Source of the DNA: Molossus alvarezi
Taxonomy: Eukaryota; Chordata; Mammalia; Chiroptera; Molossidae
DNA: 64,000 nt
Assembly (NCBI GenBank): GCA_037176705.1
Contig: CM073886.1
Location: 123,097,001 to 123,161,000, forward strand
Direction of reading: 5' to 3'
This document shows, piece after piece, positions 33,551 through 44,345 of this stretch. Each line of letters starts with the position of its first letter. Position 1 is the stretch's first letter. The notes below the pieces were generated by a model. That model saw only the letters and a program-made list of their open reading frames with translations, was not told the DNA's origin and did not search any database. The position numbers were made by a program, and so were the translations under genes.

Positions 33551-34094
33551 GATTCCGTTCCTCCTCCCCTGTGCCTCACAGCCGCAGGCATCGTTATCTT
33601 TGGTTGGTTTATAGCAGCAGACAAGCTTCCAATGTGATTAATTTCTCTGGCTGTCCAGATGATCACTGATCACTCTCCGAACAACTCCACAAACAGCCAG
33701 AGAGTCCAAAAGGAATTTTACCACCCACCAATGGGTTCTTTTTTCAATGAACTTGAAGGGTCAGGCTCTGATGTTTATATGAAAGGAGATAAAACACACC
33801 TGTTCTTCTGGGAATATACTTTAAGGAAAGGAGAATATATGACTTATTTTGGATAGGATATTTATAACCTCCTAATCTATAAACTAAATGATGAATTACT
33901 GAAAGAGGTCTGCAGGTCCTGGCAGAATACAGTTTACACCCTGATCGTGCATCCCAGCACGGAGAGGAAATGTCGTGACAGGTGGGGATGGGCTTCTTGC
34001 TCATCACATCCACTGCTGAAGAGTAACTACCACAGATCTTGGGGACACATACATGCCATCTCCATCTCCAAAGCCTGCAGTCTTTATGGCAGGA
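33551..34094. other. Unassigned stretch
   Basis: No gene recognised. The 151-codon minus frame (33744-34199) runs across this into L2 sequence, which argues against it. Confidence 0.4.
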
Positions 34095-34205
34095 GGCAGG
34101 TTGACATGGTCTGGGCCGTCCCCTGCCTTTATGGTTGTGTTCTGTGCATCCAGCACAGAATCTAGCCTGTAACAGGCACCCAATAAATATTTTCTGCATC
34201 CTGTT
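34095..34205 (+). mobile_element. LINE L2 3' end, sense
   Basis: 'tgcatccagcacagaatcta', 'gcctgtaacaggcacccaat' and 'aaatattttctgcatcc' follow the L2 3' end order ('cagcgcctagcacagtgcctggcac...caataaatgttt'). Confidence 0.7.
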
Positions 34206-34214
34206 GTTGATTAA

Positions 34215-34325
34215 TGAAGTTGAAGCCTGAAGAGGTGAAGTGACTTGTTCAGAGTAAAATAACTAATAAATGACAGAGCCCAGACTTCTGGTCTCCTCAG
34301 TTTCATCTGTTAGATTTCATTCCAA
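34215..34325 (-). mobile_element. MIR SINE fragment, reverse
   Basis: 'gcctgaagaggtgaagtgac', 'ttgttcagagtaaaataact' and 'aataaatgacagagcccaga' match the antisense MIR segment 'gaggttaagtaacttgccca...agtggcagagccgg'. Confidence 0.7.
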
Positions 34326-34817
34326 TAAAACTAGAAATATGGACTTAGTTGGAGGTCAGAAATATCACTACCCACAGGAAAATCACTGTTTTAATTGTGT
34401 CTCAAAATGTCTGGGATCCAATATAAATACATCATTCATTTAAAAAGCAGCCAATTATGTCTTCCTGGATGAGTAGTGATGTAGGTAGACTGGCTGGAAT
34501 AGTTCTGGGAGCATTTGGTTGCAGAAATCAGCCTTTGTCCCAGGGCCACTCTAGGATCGATGGGGGTCTCTGGTCACTTCTCTATGGTCGGCATGACCTC
34601 GGCGACCCTTATGTACCCACTGGGCCATAGGCATAACTTCCTACAGCACCTTGACCTCTAAACACACGCCGATGGCTTAAATATGATCTGATGAGCCACC
34701 TTAAAGATGAAACAAAGGTGCATAATAGAAACAAAGATTCTGAAAACATTATATCTAGACTAGGAGAAGGGTTCAGCTGCTTTGACTTGGCAATGGAGGA
34801 GAGGAGGGAATGAGAAA
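34326..34817. other. Unassigned stretch
   Basis: No gene or named repeat recognised. Confidence 0.4.
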
Positions 34818-34900
34818 GGACTCTTAGCTCCCTGAGGACAGAGACCGAGTCCTGTTCATTGTATCAAGCACATAGCAGGCAAGTATTTGTTGAGTTAATG
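34818..34900 (+). mobile_element. LINE L2 3' end, sense
   Basis: 'ctccctgaggacagagaccg', 'agtcctgttcattgtatcaa' and 'gcacatagcaggcaagtatt', then 'tgttgagttaatgaa', are the L2 3' end order. Confidence 0.78.
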
Positions 34901-34947
34901 AAAATTGCGGTTTTATTGCATGTGTATACATATATTAAATACATGCA

Positions 34948-34950
<3 letters not shown>

Positions 34951-34981
<31 letters not shown>
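34951..34981. repeat. (GT)n microsatellite
   Basis: About 15 uninterrupted GT units. Confidence 0.95.
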
Positions 34982-34983
<2 letters not shown>

Positions 34984-35379
34984 ATCGGCTGGATGGAGCA
35001 AATGCTATGTTCCTTGCTCTCTATTAGTTGAGTCACTGGCCATCCTTCTTGTTTTGACAGTAACTCAGGGTCTCCCAAACATGAACTTGACATGATAAAT
35101 CCAAATGATCCCACTATATGGCTCTGCCTGGCAGAGAAGATGGGATCCACAATATAACGAAATGTTTCTTGAAGGCCACTGGGGAAGACGTTTTCTCTCT
35201 TCAGTGGGAGCCACCTGGATTCCCTCTTTCTGATGGACAGTGCCATTGCACTGTACAAATTCAGGGGACACTGTGACATGGTGATTTATAAGATATATAT
35301 TCAGTCTTCTGGTGCAGAATTTCTGAAAGTCTTGTAATTGCCTTTATGAGAACAGCAGTAAAGGTGTCTTTTGTTATGT
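34982..35379. other. Unassigned stretch
   Basis: No gene recognised. A 114-codon minus frame ends by reading the (GT)n repeat in reverse as HT dipeptides. Confidence 0.4.
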
Positions 35380-35955
35380 TAATGAGGTGCATTTAGAAAG
35401 CTCCTAGGATTGGGGGCTGGTTGCCTGGAGAACCAATCATGTGCTCCGAGGGCTAGAACTTTCTGTCCCACCTCCCTGAGCTCTAGGGAGAGGGATTGGA
35501 GGTTGACTCAAAGGCCAATGATCTAACCAGTCATACCTATGTCGTAAAGCCTTCTTAAGAGCCCAAAAGGATAAGGCTCAGAGAGCTTCTAGGTTGGTGA
35601 ACACGGAGTGTTGGGGACAGTGGCAAGTTAGGACAGAACTTGAAAGCTTGCACCCTTTCCCTGTACCTGCCCTATGCATCTCTTCATTGGGTTGCTTCTG
35701 AATTATCCTCTTTTATAATAACCAGAAGCTAGTAAGTCAAATGTTTCTCTGAGTTCTGTGAGCTGCTCTACAAATGAATTGAGCCCAAGGAAGGAGGGGT
35801 CCTCAGAGCCTCCCACCAATAATCAGTCGAGAACGTGGCACCGTGACTGGCGTCTGAAGGGGGAGACGAAGCTGATGCTGTGGGGTCTGATGCTGTCTCT
35901 GGGTAGACAGTGTCAGAATTCAGCTGAACTGGAGGGTTCCCAGTTCTCCTAGGAT
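35380..35955 (+). mobile_element. Solo LTR of an endogenous retrovirus, family uncertain
   Basis: The order fits a known mammalian LTR: 'ctccctgagctctagggaga', 'ggccaatgatctaaccagtc', 'aaaggataaggctcagagag', 'gcttctaggttggtgaacac', 'cctgccctatgcatctcttc' and 'tgtttctctgagttctgtga'. Downstream 'gtagacagtgtcagaattca' fits the end region. No gag, pol or env remnant is attached. I cannot place it in a named family. Confidence 0.7.
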
Positions 35956-36559
35956 TTCTTGGTAGTATGGACCCCCCTCCCCTCGTCAGAATTGGGTGCT
36001 CAGAATCTTACAGGTACCATTGATGTCCTTTGTAATTCTGTCCCACAAATGGTGTCCTCTGAGGTTGTGCAACATGGCAGACCTCTCAGGGGACACGAGG
36101 AATCACATTCCCCAGAAACTGCTGGCAGTTACCTTGCGGTCGTGAGGGAAGCCAGCCTTCGGGTTCTACAACGTGTGGGAAACAGATGGGAGACGTAGGA
36201 GAAACCGGGTCTTTGGTGACACTGCTGAGCACTGGAGCAAGCCTTGCTGAACCTTTCTACCCCTATCTCGTGGCCCCCGATTTCCTCCATCGTTTAAATC
36301 TGTTTGAATCGGATCTTCTGTGGCTTGCAACCAAAGAGGTCTGAAAGGTACACACAGGGCAATGGCTCTCTTAGCTTTGTAGCATTTGGTTTCATCAGTG
36401 TAGACACCCAGGTCAGACCACTTGGATCTCAGAGAGACTATTTTGTCCTGAGTGTCCCATTTCACACCCTATTTATAGTCTCAAGATAATTACCGAGTGT
36501 CTGTTTCAGCTTAGAATAGACATGAGAACCTCAAACACATTTAACAATTCCCATCAACA
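35956..36559. other. Unassigned stretch
   Basis: No gene or named repeat. Frames of 79 codons (plus) and 99 codons (minus) overlap. Confidence 0.35.
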
Positions 36560-37075
36560 AACTTTAGCAAAACTTCCTTTACATCAGCTACTTTGCTAAG
36601 CGCAGGGTCATAAAATATAAATTTAAAAGAGTAAAGGTGTTTAGAACCACAAACAGGACAAGAACCCAACCTTTCAGCACGGACGGTTTCCTGGACAATG
36701 GGGTCGTGGAGGAGGCAGGAGACAGAAGGAAGCCACCAGTGCCTCCCGTCACAGAAGGCACAATTGTTCAATGTAAAAAGTGATTTAATTCCAAGCTGGG
36801 GCATCAGTAAAGGGGTCAAGAATAAGTTTGCCTATGAGCTGGACTTGAAGAATTCACAGAATTTCCATAGCCAGCACTGAGGGCGAGGGCATCCCAGGCA
36901 ACACAGGGTAAGCAAAGGCCAGGAGGCAGGAAATCAGGGATGAATGCTCCAGTGTAGCAAGTGCTGGTGTGTGGGAGTGAGGCAGCGAAGGGCCAGGCAG
37001 GGAGGTGGGAAGGGCCTGGAGCGTGGGAGGCCGGGGACGCTTTTAAATTGAGCTGGACTTTATTTAATAGTAGAA
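36560..37075 (-). mobile_element. LINE L2 fragment, antisense
   Basis: Antisense L2 order: 'tttgctaagcgcagggtcat', 'gagctggacttgaagaattc', 'gagggcgagggcatcccagg' and 'taagcaaaggccaggaggca', which parallel 'gctgggtcttgaaggatgag ... gggcattccaggcagagg ... gcaaaggcctggagg'. The 92- and 95-codon minus frames lie here and show no intact L2 protein. Confidence 0.7.
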
Positions 37076-37118
37076 TATTCATACAGATAGTAATAACAAA
37101 CATATGCAGGAATTGGTC

Positions 37119-37123
<5 letters not shown>

Positions 37124-37177
<54 letters not shown>

Positions 37178-37178
37178 G
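37124..37178. repeat. (TC)n(TA)n compound microsatellite
   Basis: About 14 TC units run directly into about 12 TA units. Confidence 0.95.
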
Positions 37179-37189
37179 CTAATTTAATT

Positions 37190-37365
37190 TTGATGACAAC
37201 TTCATGGAGTGAGTACCATAATTATTATTCCCCCTTTACAGATGTGGAAACTGAATACAGAGAGGTTAGGTAACTTGCCCAAGATCATACCAGGTCACGC
37301 TGGGACAGGGAGGTGGGAGTCCAACCCAGGCAGGCTGCCCCAGGCCTGAGCCCTCCTGGGCACCA
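37190..37365 (-). mobile_element. MIR SINE, reverse orientation
   Basis: 'attattattccccctttaca', 'gatgtggaaactgaatacag', 'agaggttaggtaacttgccc' and 'aagatcataccaggtcacgc' are the antisense MIR core in order. Confidence 0.85.
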
Positions 37366-38066
37366 GAACGGTACTGATGTGGCTGGTGATGATCCAGGTG
37401 TGACTGCGGAGGACGATGGCAGTGAGGCTGTCCCCGTGAGTAGCTCAGGTGGGAAACACAGGGTCTAACGAGGACAGGGGCAGGGAGAAAAGGTCAGATG
37501 GAGCTGAGGGAGACTCCCGCAGGCCTGGCCCCGGGGCACTGGCCCGTGCCATTGGGCCGCCCTGCTCACAGATCGAGCTTGGAGTGCATGCTGATAGAGG
37601 CCGCTCTCTGTCCCCTCATGTCGCACCCAGACTCTACCTCCATTTCCCTCTCCAGCCTGACTGTTGAAGGTGAATACATGTATGACCCCTGTTCCATACC
37701 ATTTGATGTCATTCACAGTAAATGAGTGGGTCAGAGGTGAATGGGAGATGCCTAACGAGGGTCGCCTTGATGGCGGTGCCCTCAGTGACATGACATGGCC
37801 GAGGAAGAGGCCAGGGCGAGAGGACCAGCTGCTGATCTGGGACGTGGACTGAGATGGGCCAGACTTGTGGATGGCCAGCAGGCCTGTGGGGATATAGCCT
37901 GGTGCACGTCATGGAGGAGGTGCAGGGTGACACATGAGGGCCTGGTCCACATGCCCGAAGTGGACAGATTTTCATCAGTTAAAACATTTCCATCAGGTTT
38001 AATGATTCTGTTGGAGCCTTTCATACGCCACAGGTTTTAACCATCCCGATTGAATCCCAGAAACCA
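37366..38066. other. Unassigned stretch
   Basis: Several overlapping frames (60-108 codons) on both strands with no recognisable domain. Nothing else seen. Confidence 0.4.
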
Positions 38067-38220
38067 GGGGTTCTGACCCCTGGCTGTACATTAAAACCAC
38101 CCGAAGTGCTTTACAAATGCAGACTCCAGGCTCCCCCTTCCTACCCATGAACTCAATTAGAATCATCTTGGCATGGATATAATTTTCAAGTTCCCCCTGT
38201 CCTAACAGGCAGTCTGAAAG
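38067..38220 (+). mobile_element. MER5-like hAT-Charlie remnant
   Basis: 'aggggttctgacccctggct' followed by 'gtacattaaaaccacccgaa', 'gtgctttacaaatgcagact' and 'ccaggctccccc' resembles a MER5-type hAT MITE ('cagtggttctcaa...cacattagaatcacctggagagctt'). The left terminus is degraded. Confidence 0.55.
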
Positions 38221-38587
38221 ATCAGCAACACCTGGATGTTTATCAGAGGCTCGTAAAAGAAAAGGAAATGGAAGAGTCTGTGATTGTGCCCATTACCTCG
38301 CCTGCAGCACAAGAGTCAGACATTTGGTTGTTCAGGGCAAAGCAAATGACTGGACCCAGGTAATGCCTGTGATGGTCAAGAGCAAGGCTAAATGCATAGA
38401 CCCTAAATGTGGTATGGAGCCTAGTTCCACCCCTTCTTCCAAAGCCAGGATAGGCCCTGTGTCAGAGTGGGGCTGAGCCTGCTGGGGGCAGGCAGGTGGC
38501 CCAGCTGTGAAGGAGGTGGGGTCAAGATGCCAGGAACCTGATTGAACACTAGTGCTTTTCAGTGAGCACATGGTGAACTTAGCTCAT
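38221..38587. other. Unassigned stretch
   Basis: No gene or named repeat recognised. Confidence 0.4.
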
Positions 38588-38877
38588 CTTTTTTTGGTTA
38601 ATCCTCACCCGAGGGTATTTTTCCATTGATTCTTTTAGATAAAGGGGAAGGGAAGGAGGAAAAGAGGGAGGGAGGGAGGGGGAGAGAGAGAGAGAGAGAG
38701 AGAGAGAAACATTGATGTGAGAGAGAGACACATCAATTGTTTGCCTCCTGCATGACCCCCACCAAGGAGGGGTATCGAACCTGCAACCCAGGTACATGTT
38801 CTTGACCAGTAATTGAACCCATGACCTTTTGATGTCTAGGTTGACACTCAAACTGCTGAGCCAAACTGGTCAAAGCA
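38588..38877 (-). mobile_element. VES SINE, expanded (GA)n region
   Basis: On the minus strand: head 'ctttgaccagtttggctcag', a B-box region mutated to 'gggttcaattactgg', middle 'gtacctgggttgcaggttcg' and tail 'atgataccctcgggtgagg'-like text. The pyrimidine stretch (GA on plus, about 38,642-38,706) is unusually long. It is diverged and probably older than the exact-TSD copies. Confidence 0.93.
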
Positions 38878-39117
38878 GTTCATTTTTGACTCTAGAAAAA
38901 GTCATCATCAAATAAAGCAATAACTGGATAAATAGATTAAAGCGTTCTAAGTGACTTTAATATACAGCTAGGTGGGTGCCACTGCCCCAAATGGTCTGAT
39001 TGGGCAGCATTTCATTCACTGTGGATGAATACAAGTAAACGAGTTCACCCAATTCTAATTATTTAAAACAGGATATATTTTTTCTGACTATAAAAGTAAT
39101 AGATGCTCATATTGAAA

Positions 39118-40593
39118 AAGAAGAACAAAGTAGGTGGGATCACAATACTGGATATCAGTTTATACTACAAAGCCATTATAATCAAAACAGCCTGGTACTG
39201 GCACAAGAACAGGCATATAGATCAATGAAACAGAACAGAGAACCCAAAAATTGACCCAAGACATTATGCTCAATTAATATTTGACAAAGGTGGCAAGAGC
39301 ATACAGTGGAGTAAAGACAGCCTCTTCAATAAATGGTGTTGGGAAAATTGGACAGCTACATGCAAAAAATGAAGCTAGACCACCAACTTACACCATACAC
39401 AAGAATAAACTCAAAATGGATAAAAGACTTAAATGTGATTTGTGAATCCATGAAAATCCTAGAAGAAAATGTAGCAACAAAATTTCAGACATCACACACA
39501 GCAGAATTTTCATCGATACAATGCCTAAACAAGAGAAACAAAGGAAAAAATTAATACATGGGACTACATCAAATTAAAAATCTTCTGTACAGCAAAAGAA
39601 ACAAGCATCAAAATGGAAGGGAACCCACTATATGAGAAACCATAAATGCCAATGATACATCAGATAAGGGGTTAATTTCCAAAATATATAGAGTACTCAT
39701 ACAACTCAACACAAAGAAGACAAATAATCCAATTAAAATGGGCAGAGGACCTAAATAGACACTTCTCCAAACAGCACATACAAATGGCCAAGAAGCATAT
39801 GAAAGAGATGCTCAGTGTCACTAATCATCAGAGAGATGCAAATGAAAACAACTATAAGGTATCACCTCACACCTGCCAGAATGGCCGCCATCAACAAATC
39901 ATCAAACAAGTGCTGGTGAGGGTGTGGAGAAAAGGGGACTCTAGTACACTGCTGGTAGGAATGCAGACTGGTGCAGCTACCAGGGTAAACAATATGGTGT
40001 TTCCTCAAAAAATTAAAAATGGAACTGCCATTCGACCCAGTGATCCCACTTCTAGGAATATACCCTAAGAAGCCTGAAACACCAATCAGAAAAAATATAT
40101 GTACCCCTATGTTCATAGCAGCACTATTTACAATTGCTAAGATCTGGAAATAGCCCAAGTGTCCATCAATAGATGAGTGGATATAAAAGCTGTGGTACAT
40201 ATATACAATGGAATACTATGCAGCTGTAACAAAGAAAGATCTATCATTTATGATGCCATGGAGGGACCTGGAATGTATTATCCTAAGTGAAACAATACCA
40301 ATCAGAGAAAGACAAATACCACATGATCTCACTTATTTGTGAAATATAACAAACAAAACAAACTGATGAACAGAATGGACCCAGAGACATGGATGTTGGG
40401 TAGAGACTGACAAACCTCAGAAGAGGAGGCTTGGGGGAGGGAAGAGCTAGACCACAGAATTTATATACATGTATGCATAACCATGGACATAGACAACAAT
40501 GCTGGTAGGGGCGGGGGAGCAGGAGTAGAGTGTCAAAGGGGTAAAAAGAAGAACCATCTGTAACAAAAATACATTAATTCATAAAAAAAGTTT
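39118..40593 (+). mobile_element. Younger L1, 5'-truncated, with TSD
   Basis: A 1.47-kb sense L1 covering the last part of ORF2 and the 3' UTR. Landmarks: 'aagccattataatcaaaaca' near 39,171, 'tttgacaaaggtggcaagag' near 39,280, 'aataaatggtgttgggaaaa' near 39,329, 'gggaatgcagactggtgcag'-like text near 39,957 and 'aatactatgcagctgtaaca' near 40,211. ORF2 pieces remain at 39333-39554 and 39784-40068 in different frames, so the copy is broken and not active. It is bounded by an imperfect duplication, 'agatgctcatattgaaaa' (39101-39118) and 'agatgctcattgttgaaaa' (40594-40612). Confidence 0.93.
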
Positions 40594-40721
40594 TAGATGC
40601 TCATTGTTGAAAATTTGGAAATTGAAAAAGGATAATAGAACATCAAAATCACAAAAAATCTTTCTACTATGGATAACTGTTTTGCTGTATTCCTTTCTGC
40701 TCATTTTAAAGTACATGCATA

Positions 40722-40988
40722 GCCGTGGCCAGTTTGGCTCAGCAGTTAAAGCATCAGCCCACAGCCCAGAGTCCCGAGTTTGGTTCCTGCTAAGGGCACG
40801 TATTTCAGTTGCCGTTGTCCCTGGCCCCAGTTGGGGTTGTGTGGGTGGCGACCAGTCAATGTGTCTCTCTCACATTGATGTTTCTCTCTCTCTTCCTTCC
40901 TCTCTCCCTCCCACTCTATCTGAAGATAAATGCAAAAAAAAAAAAAATGTCCTCTGGTGAGGATTTAAAAAAAAATAAGTAAACAAAT
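40722..40988 (+). mobile_element. VES SINE nested in L1
   Basis: Head 'cgtggccagtttggctcagc', 'gagtcccgagtttggttcct', middle 'gtatttcagttgccgttgtc', (TC)n, and tail 'tcctctggtgaggatttaaa'. TSD: 'aaagtacatgcata' at 40708-40721 and 'aaagtacatgtata' at 40989-41002, one mismatch. It lies tail-to-tail with the minus-strand VES at 41,248. Confidence 0.95.
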
Positions 40989-41247
40989 AAAGTACATGTA
41001 TATATGACATGGTCAACATGCTATATTTATAATTTATATAATTATATTTTTATGTATTTTATTTTATACATTTTATTATATACTTTTATTTTTCATCAGA
41101 CATTATATCATAAGTATTTCTCCATGTCATTAAAATGCCATTGGAAACATAATTTGAAATAGCTTCATACTTTTTAATTTGTACGACTGAAGTATAATTT
41201 ACTCAATTTTCCCAATCTTGAAGCACTTAGATTTTTTGCTTTTTTTA

Positions 41248-41521
41248 TTTTATTTTATTTATTTATTTATTTATTTTTTTTTTTTTTATCCTCACCCAAG
41301 GACATTTTTCCACTTTTTGTTCAGATAGAGTGGGAGGGAGAGAGAGAGAGAAACATCGGCATGAAAGGGACAAATTGAGTGGCTGCCACCCGCACAACCA
41401 ACCAGGGCTGGGGACAAATTGCAACTGAGGTACGAGGTACATGCCCTTAGCAGGAACAGAACCCCAGTCTCTTTGGTCCACAGGCCGACACTCTAACTGC
41501 TGAGCCAAACCAGCCAGGGCA
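41248..41521 (-). mobile_element. VES SINE nested in L1, long TTTA-rich tail
   Basis: On the minus strand: head 'ccctggctggtttggctcag', 'ggttctgctaagggcatgta', (CT)n and tail 'tccttgggtgaggataaaaa', then a long A/T tail ((TTTA)n on plus at about 41,248-41,275). TSD: 'attttttgcttttttta' (41231-41247) and 'attttttgcttttctta' (41523-41539). An extra 'acgaggt' in the middle shows a 7-base duplication, 'gaggtacgaggtacatg'. Confidence 0.95.
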
Positions 41522-41867
41522 TATTTTTTGCTTTTCTTAAATGTTATAAACGATCCTGGTATTTTTTGTGTCCAAATTTCAAATTAATTTCATAAGTTAA
41601 ATTCCTAAAAGTTGAAACGCCAGGTCAAGGAGTATGAACATTTTAAAGGTATATTCATACTTCTGGTTGGCTATGAACAATTGGGATTATGGGGAGGAGC
41701 TAGGAGGAGCTCTGGAAGTTGAAGAACATCGTAGTTGACCTAGAGTCAGGGAGGCAGGACCCAGGGGCTCTTCAAGCTCTGTCTCCCTGCTCCCCAAGCT
41801 CTGCCTCCCTGCTCCCCACTTCCAAGTCTGATAGGCTGAAGTCAGACCCTGGATCAATCAGCAGACA

Positions 41868-41871
<4 letters not shown>

Positions 41872-41899
<28 letters not shown>
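41872..41899. repeat. (AC)n microsatellite
   Basis: About 14 uninterrupted units. Confidence 0.95.
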
Positions 41900-42200
41900 C
41901 AGGGAATGCATTGTGAGCATAGCATCCATCTAAACTTGTTTCTAGTACATGAAGATTCCTAGAAATAAAATTCATGAGTCAAAAATGTGTGAATATCTTA
42001 AAAGTCCTTAATAGAAATAGGCAAATTTCTTGCCACAGATGTACCGATTTACACCTTCATGAGGTCTGTGTTTGCATCACAATCCTGATCTGGCAATATG
42101 TACATGTATCTTTAATTCCTCCAAAATTTGGTAGGTAAAAAACTGTATCTCATTTTGTCATTTTAATTTACTTCTCTCTTTTAATGTGCAAGGGTTCTGA

Positions 42201-43479
42201 AAGTTAGTGACCAGATATTTGTATGTGCCCTTCTGTGAACCAAATCTTTGTTTCTATCACTCATTGATTGATTTGGATCTTGGTTGCATGGATTACTCAA
42301 AAATACCTCTCTCCACAACCTCATACCACAACCCCTCACTAGGTTCTGAAATCACCAATAGTTAAGTAAAAGCATTTGTTTCCTTGAATAATGCAAAAGG
42401 TTTCAGTTTATACTTCATGGGCCTCTTCAGTGTGCCAGAGATTTGAATCTTATTCCAAAAGAATGTTTAAAAAAACACAAAAGCTCCATATAAAAGCCTT
42501 AAAATTTCCCTTTATCAAACATGATTTAAAGGCCTTTGATTTGTAAAGTATTAAAACCCCCTTTGGCTTGTGTGGGAGTTGGGGACACTGTCTTTCACTA
42601 GCTGCTAGGTGATTAGTACTTGGAGAAGAAAAACACTTTGCTCACATATAGGCAGAGGAATAAACCCATCACAGATTAGCTATCAGAGTGCACAGCCCAG
42701 GCTATTTATGGGTGAGTCAAGGAAGATAATCAAAATTATGGGGTTTTTAATTATCGTTAAATAATTCTTGATGTGCCAAGGCAGGAAGTCCTTGGTTTTG
42801 TGTTTCTAAAGAAAAATTGTTTTTGAGGCTAAGTAGTTCTTGGCTCCTCATTACTTGAGATCATCACCTTAATCGGGAGGAGGAATCTTTAAAAAGAAAC
42901 TCACCGTTAATAATTATTTCCTTATGTAAGGACAAGAAGGCATTAAGGATCAAATGTAAACAAGACTAGAATCTCCTTCGGATACTTGTCCCACTTTCTC
43001 CTCCGCCCCTCCCATTCTGTAAGTTCACATGGCCAGATGGTTCCATTTTGTCATGCTTATCACAAATGTCCTTTTGCAATGGGTTTGATAAACCCCAAAA
43101 AGGACTGAAGCTTGTTGAGTCTGAAGACTCAAAATGTTCCCAGTGATTTCATTTGTTCTTAGAATCATGATGAGCTTGTAAAACAGCTGACCTGGTTGGG
43201 AACATCCTAGAGACGGGCTCTGTCTAAATTCATGTCTGTCCTGTTCCAAGGTTCTATCTTCCAGCTTGGCAGGGTGGAGGCAGGAAGGGGAGTAGAGGAG
43301 AGAAGAGAGCTGTCCATGGGACTTGCCTTTATTAGCCTGGCCCACCTGGGCTGCTCTTACAGGTCTAGAGTGAGGGCAACATTGTGGACATTTGCAATTA
43401 GTTTAGATATGTAGTTTTCTCACATCTAAAATTTCCAAAATAAAAGAAGGCTCCAAGATAAGATCCCACACTCCGGATG
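42201..43479. other. Unique-looking A/T-rich stretch
   Basis: No gene or named repeat was recognised over 1.28 kb. The part 42,640-42,970 lacks any repeat look and carries 'gggtgagtca' (AP-1-like) and 'tgtaaaca' (FOX-like) words. Short words like these are expected by chance, so I only flag it for a conservation check. Confidence 0.35.
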
Positions 43480-43989
43480 GTTCTCTGCCATCCTCTGTGA
43501 ACTACATTTCCCTCATGGCCACAAGATGGCTGCAGGGCCTCCAAAATCATGTCTTCACATGACAGCTTCCTTGGCAGAAAGGAAGAGGAGAGCAAAAGGC
43601 TTTCCTCCTGTGACTGGCTACTTTCTATAAGGAAAAAATCTTTCCTAGAAACTCCCAGCCAACATCCTCTTATGTCTCATTGGGTCACCTGCCTGGCTTC
43701 CCAGGTGAAGTGGAACAGGCCTGTTCTGATTGGTTGCATTCATTTCCTGGGGTCGAGCACATTGCTTTCTGGACAGAACAGGCTCTGCTAACAAGAAGGG
43801 TAAAGGACTGGCTGCCAGAGAGGCAACTTCCAGGGATTGGAATTAATGGATCACTTTACAAAGTAATCTTCAGTAGGTGACTTCATATTATACAATTCAA
43901 AATGGAGAACCAGGAGAGAAAAATATGTATGTGGTGGGGTGGGGGTGGAGTTTAAGAACAGGGAAGATCAAATGGACCAATTCAACGCA
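43480..43989. other. Possible ancient repeat, unclassified
   Basis: 'ccacaagatggctgcagggc' near 43,518, 'ctcattgggtcacctgcctg' near 43,676 and 'tctgattggttgcattcat' near 43,726 resemble a common old mammalian repeat whose name I cannot fix. It contains no credible coding frame. Confidence 0.4.
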
Positions 43990-44345
43990 AAGAAGCGAGT
44001 TTACTAAATACCTCTCATGTGCCTGGCATAGCGCTAAGCTAGTGTCGGGTTCAAAATCCCCCAAATGTGTGCTGTGGGCCACATCTGCAAGGAATTACAT
44101 GCTGCCCAGTGCCGCTGAGAGAACAATAGGACCCAGAACATTGCAAAGGGCTGAAATGTGAAGTAGAGAAAATAACGATATGGGGGATCAGGGTGAGGAG
44201 ACATCATTGCAATTTGGAATCTGGAGAGGGCTTCAAGGAAGAGATGGGTTTGGGGCTGGGTGGGATTTAGACGAGCAGAGAGGACATTCCAAGTGGGAGG
44301 GCATTGCAGATTTGGGGGAAGGGTGTGTCAGCGGCTGAAACAAGA
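43990..44345 (-). mobile_element. LINE L2 fragment, antisense
   Basis: Antisense L2 order: 'aaatacctctcatgtgcctg', 'gcatagcgctaagctagtgt', 'gagagggcttcaaggaagag', 'gggctgggtgggatttagac' and 'attccaagtgggagggcatt'. These parallel 'gagcgcctactatgtgccaggcactgtgctagg' and 'gggaaggcttcccggaggagg' of antisense L2. Confidence 0.78.

Larger units (their letters stand above)
39045..42200 (-). mobile_element. Old L1 (L1ME-type), antisense, host of nested insertions
   Basis: Antisense L1ME wording surrounds the insertions: 'tttctgactataaaagtaat' near 39,081, 'attttaaagtacatgcatag' near 40,703, 'tctccatgtcattaaaatgc' near 41,121, 'aattcctaaaagttgaaacg' near 41,600 and 'cctagaaataaaattcatga' near 41,958. 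The last two resemble the same L1 portion, so two antisense fragments or an internal duplication may be present. No coding frame survives. Confidence 0.8.

Noticed and set aside
1150..35955. LTR pieces at 1,150, 11,430 and 35,380 as parts of a complete endogenous retrovirus
   Set aside because: The LTRs are of different kinds and no gag, pol or env remnant lies between or beside them.
39333..40068. L1 ORF2 pieces as a possible intact L1 gene
   Set aside because: The pieces lie in different frames, and the copy is 5'-truncated with no ORF1, so it cannot be an active element.
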